Below are positions 11,495 through 22,668 of a stretch of 64,000 nt of DNA, in pieces. The notes under the pieces were generated by a model. It ran no database searches. It saw only the letters and a program-made list of their open reading frames with translations, and was not told the DNA's origin. The stretch covers positions 1,860,001-1,924,000 of the forward strand of contig OY725496.1 in assembly GCA_963281255.1 (NCBI GenBank). The letters are read 5' to 3'. The position numbers were made by a program, and so were the translations under genes. Within the stretch, counting starts at the first letter, position 1. Every line of letters begins with the position of its first letter. This DNA is from Aphrocallistes beatrix. Its lineage: Eukaryota > Porifera > Hexactinellida > Sceptrulophora > Aphrocallistidae.

Positions 11495-11749
11495 GGAACC
11501 AATAATAACATTGAAGGTTGGCATAACAAGCTTAAACGTATCGCAAAAAAATCCCACCCTAATGTTTATGAATTAATTGAAATATTCAAACAGGAGCAGG
11601 CGAATACTGAGGTTTCCATCGCTCAACTAGCAATAGGCTCCCAGACTCCCAAAAGGGCCAAGAAATACATTGAGAAGGACAACAAAATAGAGACCTTGAA
11701 AATCAGATTACGTCAGGACACTATTACACTAAGGGATTATGTTCGGTAA
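11495..11749 (+). pseudogene. MULE/FLYWCH-type protein C-terminal fragment
   Basis: An open stretch of about 84 codons ending in TAA encodes NNNIEGWHNKLKRIAKKSHP, then a helical, charged tail (FKQEQANTEVSIAQL). The (T)NNxxEGWHxxL motif followed by HPxxxxxIExxKxEQ is what I know from the C-terminal end of MULE-type transposase and related FLYWCH-domain genes in invertebrates. The upstream frame is broken and no catalytic domain is visible. It is probably a captured or decayed fragment. Confidence 0.6.
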
Positions 11750-12214
11750 TATTCTTATGTTCCAGTATAATTAATTTATGTTAACTCATTAATGTTTTGT
11801 GAAGCTAAATAATTATTGAAAACATAAAAATGTGTGTTAAACAATGCATTCCATTGAGTAGGCGAAATGGCACCAATTCATATATACATACTTGTTTTTG
11901 GTTTTGACACAAGCTCTATAATTCGTGCACAATGTCAATACTCACCTGGCTTAAGAAATCTCAACTTCCGGATGTTTCTATTATGGAGGACGAGAAAACT
12001 TCCGGTATAGAATTAAATCAAGAGATTGGTTATCCAATTTCTCACCAACATCAGGCGGAGGGATTACAAATGTAATTCAAGCCAGGGGAGAACCTAATTT
12101 TTTTTTGGAGGGGATAGCCCCACCAATGATGGGTTGTCTTGAAGAAACCCTAACTGATGGTAAAAAAACTGGGGGGGCGTAAGCCCCCCAAGCCCCCCCT
12201 TGTCTACGGCCCTG

Positions 12215-12445
12215 ATATGGGCGCATGTGCCTATATATCTGGGCGTATGTGCATATCTATCTGGGCACATGTGCCTATCTATCTGGGTGCATGTGCCTAT
12301 CTATCTGGGCACATGTGCCTATCTATCTGGGCACATGTGCCTATCTATCTGGGCGCATGTCCCTATCTATCTGGGCACATGTGCCTGTCTATCTCGGCGC
12401 ATGTGCATATCTATCTGGGCACATGTGCCTATCTATCTGGGGGCA
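12215..12445. repeat. 22-bp tandem array, right part
   Basis: About ten copies of the 22-bp unit CATGTGCCTATCTATCTGGG(CA) with a few substitutions. Because 22 is not a multiple of 3 and the unit lacks stops in all frames, the array is open in three overlapping frames, which creates false 90-100 codon ORFs with 'AYLSG...MCLSIWAH' repeats. Confidence 0.92.
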
Positions 12446-12728
12446 TGCGCCTACTCACACAAGAATAGAGATGCCTGACTTGGTCTTGGCCTAGATACGT
12501 AGGTATGCGCAGATTGGTAGAGGTATTAACGATGTCTAATTGTTTCGAAGATAATGCAGATAATACACTCGATTAGTAGCCAGGGCGATTATTGTTTATA
12601 GGACCTTCAGGCGGATGATTATTTTCTAGCACTCTACTCATCACAAAAATCCAGGTGCGAAATATTATCCCAGAGGTGTCGTAATTTCACTGGTGCCGCG
12701 CGTCCTGTGAAGAGTAACCAAAATGGGG

Positions 12729-12779
12729 ACGCCACCTCAAATATTCAAGGTTCGCAACCTTGAATATTTGAGGTGGCGT
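12729..12779. repeat. Perfect hairpin, 24-bp arms with 3-nt loop
   Basis: Arms 12729-12752 and 12756-12779 are exact reverse complements around CGC (starting ACGCCACCTCAAATATTC). The flanking DNA is unassigned. It could be the compact end of a transposon or a structured transcript element. Confidence 0.85.
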
Positions 12780-12989
12780 TGGGGGGCTACTATTCGATGC
12801 CGGGTTAGTAGAAGAAATAAGAACATTAGTATTGAAGATTTATAGTTCAGTCAATATGTAGTTGGAGTTGGTTCAAATTGCAGCAAAATATATTTAAGTG
12901 ATAATTATCATAAATGAACGAAAGAGGCTACATAATAAATAAAGAAATATGTTACAAAAAATTATTCTTTTGAACTTGGTCAACTTTTG

Positions 12990-13895
12990 AGTTCGGGCAT
13001 AATATCTCTCTATGGTCTCAAAGAGGCCGTTGTCATATCTTAAAACTATTGAAGATACATAATCTATTATAATCTTTAATGAAAGGATATATGCGAAAAT
13101 ATATAGGTTGCTCAAACATTCCTTTGTCAAAAAATAAATATTTCTCGACTTACCATTGACTTGATTGTAATACAAATTCTATGGAGAACTTTTAATCATG
13201 AAAAATGTATCCAAATGTGGATATTAAGCAAAATAATGAATACAATTGTCGTTAATAATGTAGACATAAAAATTGGTAAAATTTTCAAAATTATTTTGAA
13301 AGTTTTGGCCTTTAACCTCCCATATTCGTTAAAAACCCTCGTTTAGGGTCCAAAAAGAGATATCTCTCTATCTCTGTAAATATAAGCCCAAATTCTTTGT
13401 TCTTACTTCCTAATCTACTTTTTATGAGGGGATATATATGATTCTTTGATAATAATAGCACTACATCATATGGAATGCAAGTTTTAGATTTTTGCATTCG
13501 ATGACGTAGCATTTTTCGAAAATCCTAACTTGGAAACTAAAAGTCGTAGACTTTCGCTTTACCTTCCTAATATACTTTTATGGAAGCTCTTTATTCATTC
13601 TAAACTGATGAATTATAATTCGTAGTGCTAGGAATATGATTATTATTCACAATTATCTCAAAATATTCGGGGTTAGTGGCCTCAAGGAAATTTGTGGATT
13701 TTCAGTATACTTTTGCTATTTTATGTAAATATTTGGTTCGAATATACCTAAATCAGCAGTATAAATGCGAATAAATGTCTGTGAAAGCTTTTGTTCATTT
13801 TTAATAACTCATTTACATTCTTCTTAATATCTAAACTTAAAATCTCTATATCTCGGGACTTTTAAATTTCAAAATTGACCGTTTTTTAAAAAAAT
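12990..13895 (+). mobile_element. TTAA-1A fragment cut off by the LINE
   Basis: Roughly 0.9 kb of the interior of TTAA-1A in plus orientation (recognisable blocks: CTAAAAGTCGTAGACTTTCG, TCTCTATATCTCGGGACTTT). Both termini are missing. The right edge passes directly into LINE sequence near 13900. Confidence 0.75.
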
Positions 13896-13904
13896 TTTTT
13901 TCAG

Positions 13905-16640
13905 CGACAAGCACGCACAACTCGACGCAACCCATCCAACCTCGCTACAATCAAAACTCTGCCGGCACTCCTCGATCCCAAGCCTCTTGTCTCTCCTTCC
14001 GCTGTCTCAACGTCCGTAATCTGAAGAAGAAATCTGCTCAGTTTATCGAGCACATTTCTGCTCACCGCCCTGATATCATAGCCATTACATTAACATGGCT
14101 CACACCAAGTGATGCTGCCGCCCGAATTGAATGCACGCCACCTGGGTATAAGCTAGCTGACCAAATGAGGTCTACCCGCCTTCAAGGAGGAGGTACTGCG
14201 CTCTTATATAACGACCACCTCAATATCAAGCGCAACTCTTCTGGCGAACATCAATCCTTTGAATTCTCTGACTGGACCATCCACAGAAAGATCTGCGTTT
14301 GCGAGTCGTCATTATATACAGACCCCCATATCACCCTGTTTCCATTACCACTTTCCTCACGGAATTTTCTTCTTTCCTTGAATCCATCGTCATCTGCAGT
14401 GAAACACTCATTATCACCGGCGACTTCAACACCCACGTTGACGATGAGTCAGATTCTAGATATTTCTTAGACCTACTCCAATCTATGTCGCTCGAGCAAC
14501 ATGTCCATCAACCAACACACGAAAAAGGACACACTCTCGACTTAATCATCACCCGATCTCCTGACACAATGATTTCTTCCATCCCCGCTGCTGATGAACT
14601 CTTCTCTGATCACTTCTCCGTGTCCTGTTCTCTTTCCTTTCCGAAACCACACCTATCCTCCAAGATAGTCACTCTATGTTCAAAAGATCTCGATCTCTCA
14701 CTATTTCTTGAAGATCTTTCCTCTTCCAATCTCTTCACTAATCCTCCTGAACATCCTGATGATCTCCTTCAATCATACAATACCACCTTACGTGCAGTCT
14801 ACGACCACCATGCACCAATTCGTCAGAAAACCATCACCACGCGCTGTCGCGTACCGTGGTTCAACAACACCATCAAGCGAGCCATACAGTGCAGAAGGAA
14901 AGCTGAGCGCAAGTGGCGCTTTTCAGCCAAACCAGATGACCTGGCTGTCTTCAAAGAGGAAAGAAACATCACAACGTCCCTGATGAATCAGGAGCGTCAT
15001 AGCTTCTACTCTGACTGGATAGGCCAGAGTCACATTGACCAGCGTCAGCTTTTTCGGAAAGCAAAAACTCTCCTTGGATTGGACAGCAAACACTCCCTTC
15101 CTCCTCACTCTTGTCCTGCAGAACTATGAAACGAAATCGCCAACTTCTTCATCCAAAAAGTCAACACCATTAAGACGAGCATCGCCTCCGCTGCCTCACC
15201 GACTTCTTCTATCCCCACTTCTGACCCTGAAGTTCTTACTCGCCACCAATTCTCTTCATTCAGCGAACTATCTGACGAAGATATCAAGCGTCTAGTAACT
15301 TCTGCTCCAAATAAGACCTGTGACCTTGATCCCATTCCGACCAAGCTGGTCAAATCATCCCTACACATTCTAGCTCCTACGCTGAAGAAAGTCATCAACA
15401 CCTCACTCTCTACCGGTTATTTTCCATCTGTGTGGAAACGTGCTATCATCCGGCCCAAACTCAAGAAACCTAACCTTGATCCGATACTCTCTAACTACCG
15501 CCCGGTCAGCAAACTGTCTTTCCTCTCTAAACTGACTGAAAAAGCTGTCTATACTCAAATTGTAGACTATCTAACAGCTCACGATCTCTTCTCCGGAACG
15601 CAGTCAGCCAATAGGAGACACCATAGTACGGAGACTGCGCTCCTGAAAGTCAAGAATGACATTCTCCTGAACATGAATCGGCAGCACGTCACTCTTCTTG
15701 TTCTTCTGGATCTAAGCTCAGCGTTTGACACCATCGACCACACCGTCCTGCTTCAACAACTTCAGCCACGCTTCGGCATCTCTGACACATCGCTATCATG
15801 GTTCAGATCCTATCTATCTGACATACACCAATATGTTTCAATCAATGGATACCACTCCGCTGCTCTTGAGCATGGCGTCCTACAAGGTTCCTGTCTTGGT
15901 CCTCTGCTCTACACTCTCTACACCAGCCCTCTTTTTGAAATCATCAGATCCCATCTCCCTGAGATGCACTGCTATGCTGATGACACACAAATATATCTCT
16001 CCTTCAAACTAAACCCGACAACATCAGAGAATCCCGCACTTATCGCCATCGAGTCGTGCGTAGCTGACATCCGTGCGTGGCTACTAAACAACAGCCTTCT
16101 CATCAATGACTCCAAAACCGAATTTCAGGTCATCGGAACCAGACAACAACTCTCCAAAGTCCACCTTGATAGTCTCACAATCGCCTCCTCTCGAATCCCA
16201 CCAACTAAAGAAGTAAGGAACTTAGGTGCATGGTTCGATGACACCCTTTCCATGTCAACAGATGTCACTAAAGTTTCCGGCTCTTGTTTCTATTTTCTCT
16301 ACAACATCCGTCGGATTCGGAAATATTTCTCTCGACAAAGCTGCGAAATTCTTGTGAATGCTCTCATGACCTCTCGTCTTGACTACTGTAACGCTCTTCT
16401 CTACGGTCTACCTTCCAAACTTCTCTCTCGACTCCAACGCGTCCAGAACAGTGCAGCTAGACTTATCCACAATATTTCAAGATTCTCACCACCCTATCCT
16501 CTGCTCTTCGACCTACACTGGCTGCCTGTGAAATATGGCACTATTTTTAAAATCCTTCTCGTCACCTATAAAGCCATCCACTCTTTAGCAACCAGATTAC
16601 ATCATCCAACTTATAAAAGTAAAGCATCCGTCACGTTCTC
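13905..16640 (+). pseudogene. CR1/L2-like LINE ORF2, truncated (endonuclease + RT)
   Basis: A non-LTR retrotransposon coding region. An apurinic-type endonuclease starts near 14000 (CLNVRNLKK; ITLTWL where ITETWL is usual, so the catalytic Glu is lost). A frameshift lies between about 14290 and 14310. Then come IYRPP, GDFNTHVDD, LDLIITRS and FSDHFSVS (14299-14650). Reverse transcriptase follows: YRPVSKLSFLSKLTEK, DLSSAFDTIDH, GVLQGSCLGPLLY and YADDTQIY (15430-16000), and the C-terminal LQRVQNSAARLI/LHWLPV block typical of CR1/L2. From 14299 to 16671 the frame is open except for one TGA at 15127-15129 (CGA to TGA would explain it). The 5' end is missing, and the 3' end stops before the usual C-terminus and 3' tail, running into TTAA-2-type sequence. 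It is visibly richer in G+C than its surroundings. Confidence 0.88.
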
Positions 16641-16659
16641 TGAGATCCAATGGAGCTTT

Positions 16660-17040
16660 ATGATACAGTAAAAACTAATGGATATCAAGCCGTTCTCAAG
16701 AACATTACTTTGTAGCCTGTTTTTAGCACACAAAAAATCAATTTTACAAAGGAGGTATCTTTAGTTACAAAGGTCGCAGAGTAAAAACGGTTTTGGAAAG
16801 ATCTCGTCACGTAAAACAAAATGATATAGGCAGATCAACGATATTCTACAATACAAAAACGTTAAAATATTTTTCTCACGAAAATCTGCTTCTAAATATC
16901 TTAGCAACGAAATTGGAAAGAAAAATGTTATTGGGTTAAAATTTAAAATTATATTCCTATTATTTTCTTTATTCAACCATTTCGTGCAAGAATAATTGAA
17001 TAAAGAGGCATAAGCCATTGAGGTTTCCTTGAAAGTCCTC
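16660..17040 (-). mobile_element. TTAA-2-related interior fragment
   Basis: Matches the block at 27340-27720 and, inverted, 29930-30340 (GATACAGTAAAAACTAATGG, GTAGCCTGTTTTTA, GGAAAGATCTCGTCACGTA). No terminus is present. It directly abuts the truncated 3' end of the LINE. Confidence 0.7.
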
Positions 17041-17089
17041 CTTATCTAATAATGATATATTAATATACACATTCTATTAAAATTTACAC

Positions 17090-17320
17090 ATTCTGTACAC
17101 ATTCTATAAAAATTTTCTATCACCTAAAATGGCTGAGTTATGTTGGAAAAACAGAAATTTCTAATCGTAAAAAAGGTGACAATAACGCCATAGCTCCATG
17201 ATGAGTCGACATTTTCGTCGGAGGTCAGAACTTAGTGGAGCCATAGCTAAAATACTCCCACATGCCAAAAATCAGCTTTCTGGTCCTGACAGTTTCTTCA
17301 ATCAATTCGTTACAGATATA
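17090..17320 (-). mobile_element. Helitron-like fragment
   Basis: Shares ATGGCTGAGTTATG, ATGATGAGTCGACATTTT and CATGCCAAAAATCAGC with the copies at 40852-41434, 46739-48220 and 54296-54864. It lacks the hairpin end. Its TA-rich segment is interrupted by the Tc1-type MITE that follows. Confidence 0.7.
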
Positions 17321-17322
17321 TA

Positions 17323-17800
17323 CACTACCCGGACAAAAGTATTCGACCACCACGAAAACTTCCATACAAATAGTATTAAATTAGATCTATTAAAAAAGGA
17401 ATATGTCCTTAAACAATAGAAAATACTCTTTTTTTAGTTTCAATTCGTAATCTACACATTCTAATTACTCATAATTGAGAGTTTCAACTCAATTACTTAT
17501 TCTTATGTAGAAAATTATCAACCTATGCCACTTTGTGTCACTAAACGCCATCATATATAATGGCTGTTACTTGGGACGAGTAGCATCAAGTATCAAATGT
17601 TGATATTTATTAACTTGGGAGTTAGTAATCAAGCTGAGGCTATCAATTATAAACAATTAGAATGTGTAGTTTACGAATTTGAAATAAAAAAATAGAGTAT
17701 TCCTTACAGTTTGAGCACATTTTCCCTTATGAATAGACCCACTTTAATACTATTTGTATGGCGGTTTCTGTGGTGGTCGAATACTTTTGTCCGGGCACTG
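17323..17800. mobile_element. Tc1-type MITE, long inverted repeats
   Basis: 478 bp with long imperfect terminal repeats (CACTACCCGGACAAAAGTAT / ATACTTTTGTCCGGGCACTG), flanked by TA on both sides. No transposase. A relative lies at 35913-38318. TA duplication and CACT/CAGT ends fit Tc1/mariner. Confidence 0.85.
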
Positions 17801-17814
17801 TATATATATATATA

Positions 17815-18061
17815 CACTACCTGGCCAAAAGTATTGGAACACATTCTAATGTGTGCCACCTTATGCCATAAGTGGCACATGTGGCAAGGAAACGGGCCCA
17901 TTGAACGAAATCAACAAAAGTTTATTTGAAAATGTCGGAGGGACAGTTTCTATTGATATCACAATGTTTATACTTGTTTAATATTGTGTTCAATGGGTTG
18001 TGCCACTTTGGCAAAAGTGGCAAACATTAGAATGTGTTCCAATACTTTTGGCCATGTAGTG
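17815..18061. mobile_element. Second Tc1-type MITE, 247 bp
   Basis: Terminal repeats CACTACCTGGCCAAAAGTAT / ATACTTTTGGCCATGTAGTG with TA on both sides. Its repeats extend inward (GGAACACATTCTAATGTG / AACATTAGAATGTGTTCC). It differs from its neighbour in the interior and in the recognition region, so it is a separate family sitting 14 bp away. Confidence 0.85.
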
Positions 18062-18138
18062 TATATATATACGTATATCCTTATTATTAAAACTCGAATA
18101 ATGTGCATATATGTATATATATATATCTGTAAGAGGGA

Positions 18139-18400
18139 GCGGAATAAGACCAACGTTTAGGTAGGATTAAGACCAACTAGCCTGATACTAGGGATTAGAC
18201 CAACGCTTTTTTAAAGTTAGGAACAAGACCAACGCAGTGGTAGGAATTAGACCAACGCTTTTTTAGAGCTAGGAACAAGACCAACGCAGAGGTAGGAATT
18301 AGACCAACGCAGAGGTAGGAATTAGACCAACGCAGAGGTAGGAATTAAACGGGGCAGCGGAATATGACCAACTAGCCTGATGCTAGGAATTAGACCAACG
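18139..18400. repeat. Satellite arm: AGACCAACGCAGAGGTAGGAATT units
   Basis: About ten short imperfect units built on ACCAACGCAGAGGTAGGAAT and variants with CTTTTTTA spacers. The same unit appears inverted at 18598-18885. Confidence 0.88.
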
Positions 18401-18597
18401 TTCAGTTCCCTGTGGGGGGTATAGTGACATTTTCAGAAAAGGATGTGGCCAAATGAGAGCGAAAGCAGCCATTTTATGTCGGAAACATTATAAGAGCAAA
18501 GTGAAAGTAGCCTTTTGAGTTAGGTGTAAAGGAGAAAATTTTGTATGGTTGCACTGTTTTCAATTCTAAATCAACATGTTTAATAACTGTTAAAAAG

Positions 18598-18885
18598 TGA
18601 TCTAATTCCTACCTCTGCATTGCTCTTGTTCCTAACTTTAAAAGCGTTGGTCTAATTCCTACCTCTCCGTTGGTCTTGTTTCTATCTTCAAAAAAGCGTT
18701 GGTCTAATTCCTACCTCTGCGTTGGTCTTATTCCTACCTTAAAGTTGAATAATTCCTACCTCTGCGTTGGTCTTGTTCCTATCTTTAAAAAAGGGTTGGT
18801 CTAATTCCTACCTCTGCGTTGGTCTTATTCCTACCTCAAACGTTGGTCTAATTCCTACCTCTGCGTTGGGCTAATTCCGACGTCC
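18598..18885. repeat. Satellite arm, inverted relative to 18139-18400
   Basis: About twelve units of GTTGGTCTAATTCCTACCTC and variants. It is separated from the opposite arm by about 200 bp of non-repetitive sequence, so the whole could fold into one large hairpin. Confidence 0.88.
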
Positions 18886-21077
18886 CCTCCACTAAGTTCT
18901 GAGCACACAGCAAAATGTCGACGCATCATGGAATTATAACATCATTGTCACAATTTTAAAAGTTAAGCAATACAGTTATTCGAGCATAACTCAGCCAATA
19001 TAGGAGGCTGAAATTTTAATAGATTCTGTATACTAACATACCTCACATATACTATCATCAAAAATGATGACTCATCACTTTGTTATGACGTCATTATTAC
19101 CCATCAAAGTTTTAATAATTGATAAATTTGGTAATTTTTCGTGCGATATCGATTATAACAGTAGGACAGACGTATTTAGAGATGTTATTTCCCTTATAAT
19201 TAATCAATGTGACACCAGGCGCCCAAAGGGCGCCTCCGGCGGAAACAAAGTGTCCGTCAGCAGCGCAGCGCAAGCATGTGAAGCGCGCTTGTATATATAT
19301 AAACATTAATCGAGTTTTATAAGTAAGGATTATGATTACATAATTTCTCAGCTGATGGGAATTAAGATATTTAAATTCAATGTCTATATATAGTCATATG
19401 ATGACGAAGCATAAAATGCTTGCTTGAGAACGAATTTCCTTAGAATCTAGCCCTACGTTCCTAATATATTTCTTAAGGATACCGCACTCGAAAAAAAAAA
19501 ATGATATGGCTTACAGCATAAGATAAAGTAGAGCTATAAGAGATGTTATGCGTTGGGAGGTATCTCCGTCAAGAAATACTCGCAAATTCCTAACCGTTTT
19601 TGATTCTCATTACTAGTTTTTGAGACACAGTGTCTCAAAGTCTGTTTTTTTCGTTTTCCGCGAGCACATCTTAATGGCAGAAATTGGGGCACTAAAAGAA
19701 TTGTTTAGGACATACCAAGGAATCAAATGCTTCCAAAATCGAATCATAGATAGTCTACCATATTTGCAACTTCATAGGACCAGAATAAAGTTGAAATGAC
19801 AAAAATTGTAAATTTTATCGGTGTCCGAAAAAAATGGGCCAAAAATGCCTGTTTTTTGGCGAAATCAGGAATAAAATCACCAAGTAAGAAGATATCGAAA
19901 AAATGGTGGTCCTACGTTCATCGCCAAATAATATGGAACAACTCTTGAAATTTTCAAACCTCTATCTCAAACAAATTTTGAGTTAAATTTCTGTAAAGAC
20001 GGTCAATTTTGAAATATTAAAGTCCCGCAAAATAGAGATTTTAAGTTTAGATATTAAGAAGAATGTAGAATGAGTTATTAATAATGAACAAAAGCATTCA
20101 CAGACATTTATTCTCATTTATACTGCTTATTTAGGTATATTTGAACCTAAAATTTACAAAAAATTGCAAGAGTACCCTGAAAATCCACAAATTTCCTTGA
20201 GGTCCCTAACCCCGAATGTTTTGGGATAATTGTGAATAATAATTCATATTCCTGCACTACGAAGTATAATCTATCAGTTTAGAATGGTTAAAGAGATTCC
20301 TAAAAGTATATTAGGAAGTTAGAGCGAAAGTCTACGACTTTTAGTTTCCAAGTTAGGATTTTCGAAAAATGCTACGTCATCATATGACAAAAATCTAAAA
20401 ACTTTACATTCCATAGGGTGTAGTGCAATTATTATCAAAGAATCATATATGTACACTCATAAAAGGTATATTAGGAATTGAGAACTAAGAATTTGGACTT
20501 ATATTTACAGAGATAGAGAGAAATCTCTTTTTGGACCCTAATTGGGGATTTTTGACCGAATCTGCGAGGTCCAAGGCCAGAACTTTCAAAATAATTATCC
20601 AAAGTTCTCCAATTTTTCTGTACACATTATTAACGACTATTGTATTCATTATTTAGCATAATAGTCACATTTGGACACATATTTAATGATTAGATTAGCG
20701 ATTTTCTAATATATTCAAAGTTCTCCATAGAATTTGTTTTACAATTAAATCAATGATAAGCCGAGAATCATTTATTTTTTGACAAAGGAATGTTCGAGGA
20801 ACCTATTATTTTCGCATATATCCTTTTATTTAAGAATATTATGTATTATCATAGCCTACTACATACAGGCCATTTCACTACTTTAGACCAGGGATAAGAT
20901 AAAGTCGAGTTTTTAATATAATGAAATTTAACACAATATCATTTTGATATATTTAATATCGTGTAATTACACATCCTCTACCCCACAATAATGATATTAC
21001 TGACTGCTGGCATAATTTAGTTGACGGACAAGGAATACTACATACTAAATATATAGGTATATATATATATACATATA

Positions 21078-21338
21078 TTAATTAGAGGTAAGTTTAAGTA
21101 TCTTCCTTTGAGTATCTTTGGGACAAGAGGTGGTGGAAGCAATATTATTGGCCTTGTTGTTGAATAAACAGTTACTTGAAGTCATTAAAATACAACGTAG
21201 CATATCTTTTCCGTCAATACAGCAATCAGTACACTCAAAAGCCCAATCCTCACATTCTTCATCCTCAATTTTTAGAATAGCCAACTGAACATCATCCAAA
21301 TCTCCAGGTGCGTATCGAAACTGGGAGAGTGGACACAT
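21078..21338 (-). CDS. Unidentified ORF next to the RT fragment
   Basis: Up to 86 codons, rich in acidic residues and cysteines (DEECEDWAFECTDCC), directly downstream of the truncated reverse transcriptase frame and overlapping its last codons in another frame. It does not look like RNase H or integrase, so it is not the normal continuation of the retroelement. It may be a terminal exon of the composite element or chance. Confidence 0.3.
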   Translation of the reverse strand: MCPLSQFRYAPGDLDDVQLAILKIEDEECEDWAFECTDCCIDGKDMLRCILMTSSNCLFNNKANNIASTTSCPKDTQRKILKLTSN

Positions 21339-22668
21339 GTGTCATCAACAAATGCCTGTACATTCGGACACCCTAGTAGAGCCTGGTCTACCGCTCGCTG
21401 ATAGGTAGCTTGTGAGTTTGACAATCCAAAAGGCATGCGGTTGAATTCTAACTGGCCGCGCGTTGAAACAAACGCAGTGAACTCCTTATGCTTTTCCTTC
21501 ACAGGCACGCTCCAGTATGCGGATGCCCCATCCAGTGTAGAGAATACAGTTGCCCCTCCCATACGATCGAAAACATATCGGGGATCCGGCATCGGATAGC
21601 CATCTCGCTTCGTCACATCGTTGAGATCCCGGTAATCTACGGCAAATCGATGGGTCCCGTCCTTTTTCTTCACTAAGATCACTCGACTCGCCCAAGAGGA
21701 AGAAGAGGGACGTATGATCCCATTCTCGAGCATTTCATCTATCTGCTTGGATACCTCCGCCTCAATTTCCGGAGAAACACGCAACGGCCGGCTTCTGATC
21801 GGCCGCTCATCCAGAAGAGTGATAACGTGTTCCGCGGTTCCAATTTCGCGCGGGCTCTTCGGGTTCTCCGCGAAAACGTCTTTCCATCTCGACAGCACCT
21901 TACGTATGGCTATCTCTTCTCGCGGTGATAGTTTCGGGTTTATATCGAACCTTGCCTCCAAGCTATCTCCCTCCTTTCCCATCTCAGTCTGCATAATTTC
22001 TGCTCTAGTCGCCGCGTATCCCCCGCGTGCCGCAGCTAAAGAGGTTTTCCAACAACCACCTAGCCTAACTCTCATGTTTTCCCAATCGAAAGTAGTATTC
22101 TTGAAGCGCGCGAGGAACCTTCGCCCCAATATAACCATCCTATTGTTAGTATCGAGTACTTCGATTTCGTGTTCTAGTGGTCGACCATCCCCCACATCTA
22201 TCGCCACGCAGGCCGTACCCAGACCGCAAGCGCTGTCCGCCCTAGCCCATACACTTGACTGTACTTTGTGCTGTAAGGGATATTCATCTTCTGTACGGTG
22301 CCTCTGTCCACCACCGAAGGATCCGCCCCCGTGTCCATCATTACATTGATGGGTTTGCCGTTCCATTTAACTGGTACCACAAACGCCGTCTCATGTACAA
22401 CACTATGCTGCGTCGTGGCCTGAAATACCCCTCTTCGACTTCGTGTATGTGGGCAATAGCGAACCTCGTGTCCTCTTTCGCCACATTTCGCACAGTGCCG
22501 TTCCGGGCATTGGGCCATAAAGTGCTTGTCCGAGTCGCAAATAAAGCACCGACCCTTCTTAGGGAATTGGCTTGCCGGATACTTACTTGTAGGTCCATCC
22601 CGCCTCCCCATTGCCCCTTTGCTGCGTGGTGCATCCTTATATGTATAGAAACAGTTGAGAGCTAACAT
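21272..22668 (-). pseudogene. Gypsy-like gag-protease-RT fragment, frameshifted
   Basis: The first frame (22668-22198) encodes two CCHC zinc knuckles, CFICDSDKHFMAQC (residues 41-54) and CAKCGERGHEVRYC (59-72), then the retropepsin active site MMDTGADPSV (Asp112). A frameshift near 22230 moves the rest of the protease (MVILGRRFL) into a second frame (22366-21272). That frame continues into a Ty3/gypsy-type reverse transcriptase with VILVKKKDG, FAVDYRDLND, FSTLDGASAYW, FNRMPFGLSN and the catalytic QAFVDDTCV. It breaks off soon after FVDD; no RNase H, integrase or LTRs are visible. G+C content is well above its surroundings. Fragment, frameshift and missing domains make this a dead passenger inside P-like terminal repeats. 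Confidence 0.85.

Larger units (their letters stand above)
10819..12214. mobile_element. Element inserted into the 22-bp satellite (hAT-like ends)
   Basis: 1396 bp with terminal repeats CAGGGCCGTAGACAA and TTGTCTACGGCCCTG (exact inverse) flanked by a 5-bp duplication, ATATG (10814-10818 and 12215-12219). The ends are G/C-rich like the element at 9645-10090. CAGGG termini suggest hAT, but a 5-bp duplication is not the usual 8 bp, so the superfamily is uncertain. The interior holds a CGGTTGACCAAATTATT repeat cluster (11195-11393) and a MULE/FLYWCH-type coding fragment (11495-11749). Confidence 0.75.
18078..19291 (+). mobile_element. Helitron-like element carrying an inverted satellite
   Basis: Begins TCCTTATTATTAAAACTCG after A and ends with the hairpin AAGCGCGCTTG before T. 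This fits Helitron-style A/T insertion with a TC start and a 3' hairpin, though the terminal CTTG departs from the canonical CTRR. The core shared with other copies (e.g. CTTTGTTATGACGTCATTA, GCGATATCGATTATAACAGT) lies at 18890-19290. The segment after CTGTAA (about 18130-18890) has been replaced by a satellite arranged as an inverted pair. An inverse copy of the 5' end follows at 19305-19328. Confidence 0.7.

Noticed and set aside
12157..12494. Three overlapping 90-100 codon ORFs with AYLSG/MCLSIWAH repeats
   Set aside because: They are read-throughs of a 22-bp satellite in all three frames; no start context, no family, and the unit length explains them.
15105..15401. 98-codon minus-strand ORF
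   Set aside because: Antisense shadow of the LINE ORF2.
19064..19309. ORFs on both strands around the Helitron-like core (also 46759-46950 and 54215-54556)
   Set aside because: They recur wherever the Helitron-like core occurs, have no motif, and vary by frameshift between copies, so they are not coding.
21714..22349. 211-codon plus-strand ORF
   Set aside because: It is the antisense shadow of the gypsy-like protease/RT coding sequence on the minus strand.
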